Assembly: GCF_003944795.1 (NCBI RefSeq)
Contig: NZ_RWBG01000003.1
Span: 248,001 to 312,000 of the forward strand
Length of the DNA: 64,000 nt
Direction: 5' to 3'
Origin: Mangrovimonas spongiae
GTDB taxonomy: Bacteria > Bacteroidota > Bacteroidia > Flavobacteriales > Flavobacteriaceae
Shown piece after piece: positions 47,865 through 57,637 of the stretch. How positions within the stretch are numbered: the stretch's first letter is position 1; every line of letters starts with the position of its first letter. The position numbers and the translations under genes are program-made. The notes below the pieces were generated by a model that did not search any database, had not been told where the DNA came from, and saw nothing but the letters and a program-made list of their open reading frames with translations.

Positions 47865-48449
47865 CTAACGCGACATTTCAAAAGCTTCAATTTGTTCTTT
47901 TTTACTTACGAGGTAATCTATATCGTCATAACCGTTAATCATGCATGTTTTTTTGTAAGGGTCAATATCGAAATTAGTTTGTAAATTGATCCCTTCAACA
48001 GTTAAGGTTTGCGCTTTTAAATCGACAACAAGTTTAGTGTTTGGTTGGGTTTTAATAACGGTGAATAATTCTTTTAAAAATGCTTCTGACACTTGTAATG
48101 GTAATAATCCATTGTTTAGGGCATTACCTTTAAAAATATCGGCAAAAAAGCTAGAGATAACAACTTTAAACCCATACCCCGTTAATGCCCAAGCGGCGTG
48201 TTCGCGACTAGAGCCACAACCAAAATTATTACCAGCAACCAATATGCTGCCGCTATATTTTGGGTTGTTTAAAGTAAATTTTTTGTTGATGTTTCCAGTT
48301 TTATCAAAACGCCAATCGCGAAATGCATTATCACCAAAACCTTGTTTATCGGTAGCTTTTAAAAAACGCGCTGGGATAATTTGATCGGTATCAATGTTTT
48401 CAATTTCCAACGGAATTGCAGTGCTTTGTAATGTTGTAAATTTCTCCAT
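47865..48449 (-). CDS. leuD: 3-isopropylmalate dehydratase small subunit
   Basis: LeuD is the swivel subunit of isopropylmalate isomerase. The 194 residues include [20 protein letters not shown] and [21 protein letters not shown], the family signatures. It starts 2 bp after leuC, with which it forms the enzyme. Confidence 0.96.
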   Translation of the reverse strand: MEKFTTLQSTAIPLEIENIDTDQIIPARFLKATDKQGFGDNAFRDWRFDKTGNINKKFTLNNPKYSGSILVAGNNFGCGSSREHAAWALTGYGFKVVISSFFADIFKGNALNNGLLPLQVSEAFLKELFTVIKTQPNTKLVVDLKAQTLTVEGINLQTNFDIDPYKKTCMINGYDDIDYLVSKKEQIEAFEMSR

Positions 48450-48451
48450 GT

Positions 48452-49852
48452 TTAAATTAATTCTTTTTCTAAGCTAAACGTTTTAGTAACATCAACAATC
48501 TTACCTTCAATTGCTGTAGCAGCAGCAACTAATGGACTTGCTAAAATGGTTCTTGCGCCTTGTCCTTGGCGACCTTCAAAATTTCTGTTAGATGTGGAAA
48601 CACAATATTCGCCTTCTGGAATTTTGTCGTCGTTCATGGCTAGACAGGCACTACAACCAGGTTGTCTTAATTCAAAACCAGCCGCTTCAAATACTGTTTT
48701 TAAACCTTCTTCTTCAATTTGAGCTTCTACTTTTTTACTTCCAGGAACTAACCAAGCGGTTACATTTGGTGCTTTTTGTTTGCCTTTAATATATTGTGCT
48801 GCAACACGAAAATCTTCAATGCGCGAATTGGTACAGCTTCCTATAAACACATAATTTATAGGCTTATCTAACATGTAATCTCCTTTCTTAAAATCCATGT
48901 ATTCCAAAGATTTTTCAAAAGAGGTGTCGTTTAAATCGGGGATTTTAGCATTTATTTTTATACCCATTCCTGGGTTGGTGCCGTAAGTTACCATTGGTTC
49001 TATATCGGCAGCATCGAATTCGTATTCTTTGTCAAAAACGGCATCTGTATCGGTAGGAAGCGTTTTCCAGTAAGCAACTTTGTTTTCAAAGTCTTTGCCC
49101 TTTGGTGCAAATTCTCTGTCTTTTATATATTTAAAAGTAGTTTCATCTGGAGCAATCATACCGCCACGAGCACCCATCTCAATACTCATATTACAAACAG
49201 TCATTCTGCCTTCCATACTCATGTTTTTAAAAACATTACCGGCATATTCACAGAAGTACCCTGTGCCTGCGTTTGTGCCAATTTTTGAAATAATGTATAG
49301 AATTACATCTTTTGGTAAAACACCTGGTTTAAGAGTGCCGTTAACAGTAACACGTAAACTTTTAGGTTTGGTTAGTAATAAACACTGACTAGCAAAAACT
49401 TGCGCCACTTGACTGGTACCTATACCAAAAGCAATAGTTCCAAAAGCCCCATGTGTCGAGGTGTGACTATCGCCACAAACCATTGTCATGCCTGGTTGTG
49501 TAATGCCTAATTCTGGAGCCATAACATGAACAATGCCATTGTATTTATGTCCTAAACCATAAAGTGTAACATTGTTCTTCTTGCAATTGTTAGCAAGTTG
49601 TTTTAATTGGTTTCTAGACAAAGCATCTTTTACAGGTAAATGCTGATTTTGAGTAGGTGTATTGTGATCTGCTGTAGCGACTATTTGGTCGGGCCTAAAA
49701 ATAGGAATGTTACGTTCTTCAAGTTCATTGAAAGCCTGTGGACTGGTAACTTCGTGAATTAAATGTTTGTCTATATATAAAACTTGAGGGCCGTTTTCAA
49801 TAGAATCAACCACATGTGCATCCCAAACTTTATCAAATAAGGTTTTTCCCAT
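48452..49852 (-). CDS. leuC: 3-isopropylmalate dehydratase large subunit
   Basis: LeuC carries the 4Fe-4S cluster. In 466 residues it shows [32 protein letters not shown] and [20 protein letters not shown] with the cluster cysteines, and [22 protein letters not shown]. Its ATG overlaps the leuA stop by one base. Confidence 0.97.
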   Translation of the reverse strand: MGKTLFDKVWDAHVVDSIENGPQVLYIDKHLIHEVTSPQAFNELEERNIPIFRPDQIVATADHNTPTQNQHLPVKDALSRNQLKQLANNCKKNNVTLYGLGHKYNGIVHVMAPELGITQPGMTMVCGDSHTSTHGAFGTIAFGIGTSQVAQVFASQCLLLTKPKSLRVTVNGTLKPGVLPKDVILYIISKIGTNAGTGYFCEYAGNVFKNMSMEGRMTVCNMSIEMGARGGMIAPDETTFKYIKDREFAPKGKDFENKVAYWKTLPTDTDAVFDKEYEFDAADIEPMVTYGTNPGMGIKINAKIPDLNDTSFEKSLEYMDFKKGDYMLDKPINYVFIGSCTNSRIEDFRVAAQYIKGKQKAPNVTAWLVPGSKKVEAQIEEEGLKTVFEAAGFELRQPGCSACLAMNDDKIPEGEYCVSTSNRNFEGRQGQGARTILASPLVAAATAIEGKIVDVTKTFSLEKELI

Positions 49853-51027
49853 TATGCTGAAATGATTTGTTGATACACATTACTTGTTTCAATAATTTGA
49901 TGGATGTCGGTATCGTTAATTTCTTTTTTTCTATCTGCAAACACTAAAAAGTTTTGGTAAACATCATCTAACTGCAATTTGGTTAAATCGTAGCCTATAT
50001 TTTTAGCGCGATAAGCTAAAGCAGCACGGCCACTTCTAGCGGTTAATACAATAGCCGATTCAGTAACGCCTACATCTTTAGGGTCTATGATTTCGTATGT
50101 TTCACGATTTTTAATAACCCCATCTTGATGTATGCCAGAGCTGTGTGCAAAAGCATTGCTGCCAATAATGGCTTTGTTTGGTTGGGCAAAAACGCCCATT
50201 TGTTCTTGAACTAATTGACTAATGCCATATAGTTCCTTGGTATTAATACCTGTATCTAAATTTAGGTAAGGGTGTTGTTTTAATATCATAACAACTTCTT
50301 CTAAAGCTGTGTTTCCGGCACGTTCTCCAACACCATTAATGGTGCATTCTATTTGTCTGGCACCATGAATAACTCCTTCAATTGAATTGGCGGTAGCTAA
50401 ACCCAAATCGTTATGGCAATGGCAAGATAGAATAGCTTTTTCAATACCTTTTACGTGTTCTTTTAGGTATTTTATTTTTTGGCCATATTCACTTGGTAAA
50501 CAGTAGCCTGTTGTATCTGGAATGTTTAAAACAGTTGCGCCAGCAGCGATAGCTTGTTCGCAAACTTTTGCTAAAAATTCATTACTGGTTCTTCCTGCAT
50601 CTTCAGCATAGAATTCAACATCCTCCACAAAAGATTTCGCATATTTAACAGCTTTAAAAGCACGTTCTAAAACCTCTTCGCGAGTGGTGTTAAACTTATA
50701 TTTTATGTGAGAGTCGGAGGTTCCTATACCTGTATGTATTCTAGGTCTTTTGGCTGTTTTTAAAGCTTCGGAAGCAACTTTTATATCATTTTCAACAGCA
50801 CGTGTTAAACCACAAACCGTAGCGTTTTTTACAATCCTTCCTATGGCTGCAACAGCTTCAAAGTCACCTGGACTAGATACAGGGAAGCCTGCTTCAATAA
50901 CATCGACTCCTAAGGTGTCTAAGCGTTCGGCAATAACTAGTTTTTGTCCTTTGTTTAATTTGCATCCAGGAACTTGTTCGCCATCACGTAATGTGGTATC
51001 GAAAATTTGGACTTTATCTTTAGACAT
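49852..51027 (-). CDS. leuA: 2-isopropylmalate synthase, short form
   Basis: LeuA condenses acetyl-CoA with 2-oxoisovalerate. The 391 residues are essentially the catalytic TIM barrel ([53 protein letters not shown]) plus a short tail with [13 protein letters not shown]. The usual C-terminal leucine-binding regulatory domain, about 120 residues in the longer forms, is absent. It is the first gene of leuACDB. Confidence 0.94.
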   Translation of the reverse strand: MSKDKVQIFDTTLRDGEQVPGCKLNKGQKLVIAERLDTLGVDVIEAGFPVSSPGDFEAVAAIGRIVKNATVCGLTRAVENDIKVASEALKTAKRPRIHTGIGTSDSHIKYKFNTTREEVLERAFKAVKYAKSFVEDVEFYAEDAGRTSNEFLAKVCEQAIAAGATVLNIPDTTGYCLPSEYGQKIKYLKEHVKGIEKAILSCHCHNDLGLATANSIEGVIHGARQIECTINGVGERAGNTALEEVVMILKQHPYLNLDTGINTKELYGISQLVQEQMGVFAQPNKAIIGSNAFAHSSGIHQDGVIKNRETYEIIDPKDVGVTESAIVLTARSGRAALAYRAKNIGYDLTKLQLDDVYQNFLVFADRKKEINDTDIHQIIETSNVYQQIISA

Positions 51028-51085
51028 TAAAAAATAAATTTTTGTATTGTCTTACGAATTTATACTTTGGATTTATGATAGCGCT

Positions 51086-51129
51086 TAAACCTGTGTTTAG
51101 GTTTACGATGTTCAAATCAGTGATTTGAA
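51086..51129. promoter_or_regulatory. Two adjacent palindromes upstream of leuA
   Basis: TAAACCT/AGGTTTA (51086-51092, 51099-51105) and TTCAAATCA/TGATTTGAA (51111-51119, 51121-51129, one-base centre) lie in the 146-bp spacer between divergent leuA and the next plus-strand gene. The second is operator-like. Which gene they control is not evident. Confidence 0.4.
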
Positions 51130-51173
51130 GTTAAATAGTTATTTATCAGTAAGTTAATATTGTTTTTTATTCG

Positions 51174-52718
51174 ATGACTAAAGGCCAAAAAGATAATTTG
51201 TTTTCGTTGGTGAAATCTATGACCAAATCTGAAAAGCGACAATTTAAATTGTATGTTGGAAGGTTAGGCGTAAATGAGGATTCTAAATTTCTCAATCTGT
51301 TTAATGTTTTAGACAAAATGCTTAATTATGATGAGAAAACAATTCTTAAAAGCTCAAACATAAAAAAGCAACAACTAGCCAATGTAAAAGCCCATTTGTA
51401 CAAACAAATTTTAGTTAGTTTGCGGTTAAGCCCTTCGCACCAAAACGCTCGTTCGCAAATTAGAGAGCAATTAGATTTTGCGTCTATCTTGTACCATAAA
51501 GGGCTTTATAAACAGGCGTTAAAAATTCTAGATAAAGCCAAAGATGTGGCAATACTTCATGAAGAAAAAAACTTAGCTTATGAAATTGTGGAGTTGGAAA
51601 AAGTTATCGAATCGCAATATATAACAAGAAGTATTAGCGGACGTGCTGATGAATTAACCATACAAGCCAAAGAGTTAAGTCAGGCTAACGTAATTGCTAG
51701 TAAGCTATCCAATTTATCATTACAGCTGTATGGATTGTTTTTAAAGTTTGGTTATGCTAAGAATAAAAAAGATGCTAAAGAAATTCAAGCATATTTTAAG
51801 GCAAGATTACCAAAGTATAATATTAATGACTTAGGTGTTCGTGAAAAACTGTGGTTATATAAAGCTTACCTATGGTATAGTTTTTTAATGCAAGACTTTT
51901 TAAACTGCTATAAATATGCTTTAAAATGGGTTATGCTTTTTAGGCAAAATCCAGATATGATTAACTTAAACCCTGTGTTTTTTGTTAAAGGTAATAATTA
52001 CCTGTTGGAGTCCCTTTTTTACATAAAAAATAAAGACAAGTTTCAAGAGTATTTAAGCCATTTTAAAGAAATGATAGACAAGCCTACGTTTACAAAAGAT
52101 GAAAATGTCGAGGCACTATGTTTTTTATACCATAATGTAAATATGGTAAACTATTATTTTATAGATGGTAGTTTTAAAGAAGGGTTGAAACTAATTCCAG
52201 AAATTGAAAAGCAGCTACCAAAATATGAGGATAGGATAGACGAACATCACACCATGATTTTCTATTACAAATTTGCAAGTATGCATTTTGGGGCAGGTAA
52301 CAACCGTGAGTGTATTCATTATTTAAATAAGATTATTTCTAATAAATCGTTATCTATGAGAGAAGATTTACAATGCTTTTCAAGAGTACTAAATGTAGTA
52401 GCGCATTACGAAGAAGGGTTGGATTATCATCTAGAAAGTTTACTCCGAGATACGTATAAATATCTATTGAAAATTAACGATTTAAACGAAGTACAAAAGG
52501 AAATGATTAAGTTTATTCGCGGCTTACCAGATATTTTCCCACACGACATTAAAAAAGCCTTTACGTTATTTCATACGCAATTAAAACAATATGAAAATCA
52601 CCCATACGAGCGTCGAGCATTTTTATATTTAGATATTATTTCTTGGTTAGAAAGTAAGATTGAAAATAAGCCTGTAGCACAGATTATTAAAGCGAAATAT
52701 ATAGAACAATACACCTAA
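51174..52718 (+). CDS. Conserved helical (TPR-like) protein of unknown function
   Basis: This 514-residue protein has no signal peptide and is made of repeated alpha helices of TPR type (LYHKGLYKQALKILDKAKDVAI; KLWLYKAYLWYSFLMQDFLNCYKYA; EVQKEMIKFIRGLP). I recognise no family with known function; similar proteins are found in Flavobacteriia. It lies between leuA and the SAM-I riboswitch unit, and its ATG follows the leuA palindromes, so it could be controlled there. A scaffolding or regulatory role is conjecture. Confidence 0.75.
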   Translation: MTKGQKDNLFSLVKSMTKSEKRQFKLYVGRLGVNEDSKFLNLFNVLDKMLNYDEKTILKSSNIKKQQLANVKAHLYKQILVSLRLSPSHQNARSQIREQLDFASILYHKGLYKQALKILDKAKDVAILHEEKNLAYEIVELEKVIESQYITRSISGRADELTIQAKELSQANVIASKLSNLSLQLYGLFLKFGYAKNKKDAKEIQAYFKARLPKYNINDLGVREKLWLYKAYLWYSFLMQDFLNCYKYALKWVMLFRQNPDMINLNPVFFVKGNNYLLESLFYIKNKDKFQEYLSHFKEMIDKPTFTKDENVEALCFLYHNVNMVNYYFIDGSFKEGLKLIPEIEKQLPKYEDRIDEHHTMIFYYKFASMHFGAGNNRECIHYLNKIISNKSLSMREDLQCFSRVLNVVAHYEEGLDYHLESLLRDTYKYLLKINDLNEVQKEMIKFIRGLPDIFPHDIKKAFTLFHTQLKQYENHPYERRAFLYLDIISWLESKIENKPVAQIIKAKYIEQYT

Positions 52719-52818
52719 TTTTTTTAAGAGATTTTATAAAAAAAATCAAAATTATTTGGAATTGTAAACTTTCTGTTTGAATATTTGCACTCACAAAAGT
52801 TCAAAAATTTATTGTATT

Positions 52819-52932
52819 GTTATCAAGAAAGGTGGAGGGAATAGACCCTGCGAAACCTTAGCAACCCTTTGTTTACAAAGAAGGTGCTACATTCTACAAT
52901 TTGAATTTTAAAAAATCAAATAGATAGATAAC
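52819..52932 (+). ncRNA. SAM-I (S-box) riboswitch
   Basis: The basal stem is GTTATC (52819-52824) with GATAAC (52927-52932). Between them are AAGAAAGGTGGAGGGAATAG, CCCTGCGAAACC, TTAGCAACC and AAGGTGCTA followed by ATTC, which match the S-box consensus (AGGTGGAGGGA, GAAACC, GCAACC, AAGGTGCTAA). It would bind SAM and reduce expression of the downstream methionine gene. Confidence 0.92.
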
Positions 52933-52971
52933 CCAAGTAAGACTTCCCAGAAAAACACATTTCTTTTTAAC

Positions 52972-53018
52972 ATATCAATTTTTAGCAAATTAAATTTTGC
53001 ATGAACTTGAATTGATAT
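52972..53018 (+). promoter_or_regulatory. Hairpin between the SAM-I riboswitch and the start codon
   Basis: ATATCAATT (52972-52980) pairs with AATTGATAT (53010-53018), with an inner GCAAA/TTTGC stem. The hairpin ends 7 bp before ATG 53026 and has no T run after it, so it may act on translation rather than as a terminator. Confidence 0.55.
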
Positions 53019-53025
53019 TTAAGAA

Positions 53026-56000
53026 ATGAAACATTTAAAATATTTATCTCCAAGCGATATAACCTTAGAGAATGGTGTAAATCAAACCATAACATTATCT
53101 TACCAAATCTTTGGTAAGCCTTTAGAAACGGCTCCTATTGTTATGGTAAATCATGCGCTTACTGGCAATAGTAATGTTACAGGAGAAACAGGTTGGTGGG
53201 CAGATTTAATTGGTGATAACAAAGTAATAAATACAAAAAAGTATACGGTTTTAGCCTTTAACATTCCAGGTAACGGTTATGATGGAATTGAGATTGATAA
53301 CTATAAAGACTTTATTGCTAGAGATATTGCAAGAATCTTTTTGCTGGGGTTAAAAAAGCTTAACATTGATAAACTATATGCTTTAATTGGGGGGTCTTTA
53401 GGAGGAGGAATTGCTTGGGAAATGGCATTTTTGTCGCCAAATCTTACCGAATATTTAATTCCCGTAGCTACCGATTGGAAATCTACCGATTGGTTAATTG
53501 CCAATTGTCAAATTCAAGAACAATTTTTAGTTAATTCCAACAATCCAGTACACGATGCACGCATGCATGCGATGTTGTGTTACAGAACACCACAATCGTT
53601 TAAAGAGCGTTTTCAGCGTAGTAAAAATGATGATTTAGAAATCTTTAATGTTGAAAGTTGGTTGTTGCATCATGGAAAAAAATTACAAGAGCGTTTTCAA
53701 CTATCGGCTTACAAACTCATGAATCAATTGCTAAAAAGTATCGATGTTACTCATGATAGAGGCGATAATGTAAATGTGTTGGATAGTATAAAATCTAACA
53801 TCGCCATTGTTGGTGTAGATTCTGATTTGTTTTTTACAGCCGAGGAAAACCGAGAAACTCAACGTCAATTGGCATTAACGCATCCTAATGTGACCTATAG
53901 TGAAATTCACTCCAGCCACGGGCACGATGCCTTTTTAATAGAATTTAAACAATTAGAACAAATTATAGAAGGCATTTTTAGGCCTGAAACCAAAAACAAA
54001 AGAATGAAAGTATTAAAATTTGGAGGAAAATCGCTTGCCAATGGCGACGGATTAAACCGTGTGTTGTCAATTATAGAGGATAAAGTAAGTGAAGGCGAGC
54101 GTATAGCGGTTGTGGTTTCGGCTAGAGGAAAAGCAACCGACACCTTGGAGACTATTTTGGAGAAAGCTGCTAAAAAACAAGACTATAAAACTGCTTTTGA
54201 AGCGTTTAAAAACTATCAAATAGAACCTCTGCCAAGTATTGATTTTACTGAAGAGTTTTCAGAATTAAACAACATTTTTGAAGGCGTTAAGTTGCTAGGT
54301 GATTATAGCGATAAAATTAAGGCCCAAGTATTGTCGTATGGCGAATTATTATCTGTGAAATTGATTTCAGAAATACTAAAATCAAAAGGCATTAATGCTA
54401 ATTCAACAGATGCGAGAGCCTTAATAAAAACCGATGCCAATTATATAAATGCGCAACCTCTTGATAAGCAATCTAAAGACAACGTTTTGTCACATTTTAA
54501 AAGCTACAATGGTACAACTGTAAACGTTGTAACAGGGTTTATTGGTTCTAATCAAAATGGAGAAACTACCTTGTTGGGCAGAAATGGAAGTAATTATTCT
54601 GCCTCATTATTGGCCAGCTATTTAGATGCCGAAGAATTGCAAAACTATACGCATGTAAATGGTATTTACACAGCAAACCCAGATTTGGTAGAAGATGCAC
54701 AAAAAATTAGGGAATTATCCTTTAACGAAGCTAACGAATTGGCGAACTTTGGAACAAGCGTTTTACATGCTAAAACCATTATTCCCCTTGTTGAAAAAAA
54801 CATCAGCCTTCGTATTTTAAATACGTTTAACCCTGAGGATGAAGGGACGTTAATCACAGCAAAAACAAGCAATAAAGAGGTGACGTCCTTATCGGTTCTA
54901 GAAGACGTTGCACTTATAAATTTAGAAGGTCGTGGTTTGTTAGGCAAAGTGGGTGTTGATGCGAGAATTTTTAAAGCGTTGAGCAATTACGGTATTAGTG
55001 TGAGTATTGTGTCTCAAGGATCTTCCGAAAGAGGTATTGGTTTGGTTATAAATTCCGAACAAGCTACACAAGCTGTTATTGCTTTGGAGCGTGAGTTTGA
55101 AACCGATTTCTACGCAAAGAATGTCAATAAAATTGGAGTGGTAGATGATGTCGCAGTCCTTTCCATTATTGGTATCGAGTTGAGCTCGTTCCATAAACCA
55201 TTTAACGCATTAATTAAAAATCAAATCACGCCACTGTTGTTCAATAATACGGTTACAGGACGTAATGTGAGTTTGGTGGTTAAAAAAACACAATTACACA
55301 AAGCGGTTAATGTAATTCATGGTGAAATTTTCGGTATTTCAAAAAAGATAAACATCGCCATTTTTGGTCATGGACTGGTTGGTGGTGCTTTGATTAATCA
55401 AGTTTTAAAATCTAAAACAGAGATTGAAAAACGCAAAGGCATTAACTTAAATGTTTTCGCCATTGCCAACTCTAAAAAACTGCTGTTAGCAAAACATGGT
55501 GTTTCAAAAAACTGGAAAACCGAAATTACATCAGCTCAAGAAGATTATAGCATTCAAGACGTTATTGAGTTTGCCAAGGCGCATCATTTTGAAAATCTTA
55601 TTGCTGTTGATAATACAGCAAGCAAAATATTTCATAAGAATTATAAGCCTTTGGTAGAAGCAGGTTTCGATTTGGTGTCGTCCAATAAAATTGCCAACAC
55701 CATTTCACACAATTTCTATGCAGATTTACGCCAACATTTAAAAGACAATAACAAACAATACTTGTACGAAACTACAGTTGGTGCAGGCTTGCCGCTAATA
55801 GACACTATTAAGCTATTGCATGAATCTGGAGAGAATATTACACGCATTCGTGGTGTGTTTTCAGGAACGTTAAGTTACTTGTTCAATAATTTTTCGATTC
55901 AGGATAAACCATTTAGTACCATTGTTCAAGAAACGATTGATAAAGGCTTTACCGAACCAGATCCACGAGAAGATTTTTCAGGAAATGATGTAGCAAGGAA

Positions 56001-56421
56001 ACTACTTATTCTAGCTCGCGAATTGGATTTAATAAACGAGTTTGATGATGTTGCTGTTCAAAATTTAATACCTGAAGCATATCGTGATATTTCGGTTGCA
56101 GAGTTTTTACAGCAACTGGATGTTCTTGATTCAGCATTTCAGAATATAAAAGATACACAACAACCAAACCATGTATTGCGATATGTTGGTGATTTATCTG
56201 GAGATTTACAACAAGATAAAGGGAATTTAGAAGTAAAATTGGTGTCAATTCCTAAAAATAGCGCTTTAGGACAAGTAAAAGGAGCTGACGCCATTTTTGA
56301 AATTTTCACCGAATCGTATGGCGAGCACCCAATCGTAATTCAAGGGGCTGGAGCAGGTGCAGAAGTAACTGCAAGAGGCGTTTTTGGAGATATTTTACGC
56401 CTTTCAAAACATATTAATTAA
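53026..56421 (+). CDS. metX-thrA: Trifunctional fusion: homoserine O-acetyltransferase, aspartokinase, homoserine dehydrogenase
   Basis: One uninterrupted frame of 1131 residues carries three enzymes of the aspartate pathway. Residues 1-326 are an alpha/beta-hydrolase acyltransferase of MetX type, with the Ser nucleophile in IGGSLGGG, Asp in VGVDSDLFF and His in SSHGHDAFL. Residues 327-750 or so are aspartokinase (MKVLKFGGKSLANGDG, LGRNGSNYSAS, with ACT repeats at about 620-750). Residues from about 770 are homoserine dehydrogenase (NIAIFGHGLVGGAL, TVGAGLPLIDTIKLL). An internal ATG at 54004 begins exactly at the kinase. It follows a SAM-I riboswitch. Confidence 0.9.
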   Translation: MKHLKYLSPSDITLENGVNQTITLSYQIFGKPLETAPIVMVNHALTGNSNVTGETGWWADLIGDNKVINTKKYTVLAFNIPGNGYDGIEIDNYKDFIARDIARIFLLGLKKLNIDKLYALIGGSLGGGIAWEMAFLSPNLTEYLIPVATDWKSTDWLIANCQIQEQFLVNSNNPVHDARMHAMLCYRTPQSFKERFQRSKNDDLEIFNVESWLLHHGKKLQERFQLSAYKLMNQLLKSIDVTHDRGDNVNVLDSIKSNIAIVGVDSDLFFTAEENRETQRQLALTHPNVTYSEIHSSHGHDAFLIEFKQLEQIIEGIFRPETKNKRMKVLKFGGKSLANGDGLNRVLSIIEDKVSEGERIAVVVSARGKATDTLETILEKAAKKQDYKTAFEAFKNYQIEPLPSIDFTEEFSELNNIFEGVKLLGDYSDKIKAQVLSYGELLSVKLISEILKSKGINANSTDARALIKTDANYINAQPLDKQSKDNVLSHFKSYNGTTVNVVTGFIGSNQNGETTLLGRNGSNYSASLLASYLDAEELQNYTHVNGIYTANPDLVEDAQKIRELSFNEANELANFGTSVLHAKTIIPLVEKNISLRILNTFNPEDEGTLITAKTSNKEVTSLSVLEDVALINLEGRGLLGKVGVDARIFKALSNYGISVSIVSQGSSERGIGLVINSEQATQAVIALEREFETDFYAKNVNKIGVVDDVAVLSIIGIELSSFHKPFNALIKNQITPLLFNNTVTGRNVSLVVKKTQLHKAVNVIHGEIFGISKKINIAIFGHGLVGGALINQVLKSKTEIEKRKGINLNVFAIANSKKLLLAKHGVSKNWKTEITSAQEDYSIQDVIEFAKAHHFENLIAVDNTASKIFHKNYKPLVEAGFDLVSSNKIANTISHNFYADLRQHLKDNNKQYLYETTVGAGLPLIDTIKLLHESGENITRIRGVFSGTLSYLFNNFSIQDKPFSTIVQETIDKGFTEPDPREDFSGNDVARKLLILARELDLINEFDDVAVQNLIPEAYRDISVAEFLQQLDVLDSAFQNIKDTQQPNHVLRYVGDLSGDLQQDKGNLEVKLVSIPKNSALGQVKGADAIFEIFTESYGEHPIVIQGAGAGAEVTARGVFGDILRLSKHIN

Positions 56422-56440
56422 AAGAAAAAAATTAAAGATA

Positions 56441-57610
56441 ATGAGCAAGGAAAACCATTTTGAAACCCAAGCTATACGCACACAAATGGAGCGTTCACAA
56501 TATTTAGAGCATTCAACGCCATTGCACTTAACCAGTAGTTTTGTGTTTGAAGATGCCGAAGATATGCGTGCCTCATTTTCAGAAGAAAAGGAACGCAATA
56601 TTTATAGCCGTTTTACAAATCCAAACACATCAGAGTTTGTAGATAAGATTTGCAAGTTAGAGGGCGCCGAAGCCGGCTATGCCTATGCAACAGGCATGTC
56701 TGCCGTGTTTTCAACATTTGCTGCTTTGTTAAATGCTGGAGATCATGTAGTGTCTTGCCGAAGCGTTTTTGGATCAACACATAGTTTGTTTACCAAATTT
56801 TTACCAAAATGGAATATAGAAACCAGTTATTTTAAAGTGAATGAAGTTGATAATATTGAAAGCCTTATTCAATCAAACACTAAAATTCTTTATGCCGAAA
56901 CACCAACCAACCCTGCTGTTGATATTTTAGACTTGGAATTATTAGGAAACATTGCCAAAAAGCACAATCTACTATTAATAATTGACAATTGTTTTGCAAC
57001 ACCCTATTTGCAAAACCCAATTAAATTTGGAGCAGACTTAGTCATTCACTCAGCAACTAAATTAATAGATGGTCAAGGTCGTGTTTTAGGTGGTGTTACT
57101 GTTGGTAAAGCCAATTTGATTAGAGAGGTTTATTTGTTTTCAAGAAATACCGGCCCTGCTTTGTCGCCATTTAATGCGTGGGTATTATCAAAAAGTTTGG
57201 AGACGCTTTCAGTTCGTGTAGATAGGCATTGCGAAAATGCGTTAAAAGTAGCAGAGTTTTTAGAGTCGCATAAAAATGTGCAATTGGTAAAGTATCCATT
57301 TTTAAAATCGCATCCACAATACGACATAGCCAAAAAGCAAATGAAAAAAGGCGGTAATATTGTAGCTTTTGAAATAAAAGGAGGTATTGAAGCCGGAAGG
57401 CAATTTTTAAACAAATTGCAATTATTGTTATTGTCGGCAAACTTAGGCGACACTAGAAGTATTGCCACACATCCGGCATCAACTACGCATAGTAAATTAA
57501 GTGAAGTTGATAGATTAGAAGTCGGAATTACAGATGGTTTAGTGAGAGTTTCAGTTGGATTAGAGCATACCGACGATATTATAAGTGATTTAAAACAAGC
57601 ATTAGGTTGA
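56441..57610 (+). CDS. metZ: O-acyl-homoserine sulfhydrylase (PLP, Cys/Met metabolism family)
   Basis: This cytosolic PLP enzyme joins sulfide and activated homoserine to give homocysteine. ATG 56441 (MSKENHFETQAIRTQ) gives 389 residues. PLP-binding features are IDNCFATPYLQNP and the Schiff-base lysine in HSATKLIDGQGRVLGG. Because the partner upstream is MetX-like, O-acetylhomoserine is the likely substrate, but O-succinylhomoserine sulfhydrylase and cystathionine gamma-synthase are close relatives. It is 19 bp after the triple fusion. Confidence 0.88.
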   Translation: MSKENHFETQAIRTQMERSQYLEHSTPLHLTSSFVFEDAEDMRASFSEEKERNIYSRFTNPNTSEFVDKICKLEGAEAGYAYATGMSAVFSTFAALLNAGDHVVSCRSVFGSTHSLFTKFLPKWNIETSYFKVNEVDNIESLIQSNTKILYAETPTNPAVDILDLELLGNIAKKHNLLLIIDNCFATPYLQNPIKFGADLVIHSATKLIDGQGRVLGGVTVGKANLIREVYLFSRNTGPALSPFNAWVLSKSLETLSVRVDRHCENALKVAEFLESHKNVQLVKYPFLKSHPQYDIAKKQMKKGGNIVAFEIKGGIEAGRQFLNKLQLLLLSANLGDTRSIATHPASTTHSKLSEVDRLEVGITDGLVRVSVGLEHTDDIISDLKQALG

Positions 57611-57637
57611 TTTGAGAATTTGGTTATCTTTGAAAAT

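Noticed and set aside
47755-47865. N-terminal extension of LeuB (open frame up to 47865)
   Set aside because: The charged segment is not conserved in LeuB; ATG 47754 gives the standard N-terminus.
47986-48384. Plus-strand frame of 132 residues opposite leuD
   Set aside because: Shadow of leuD, which has all family motifs.
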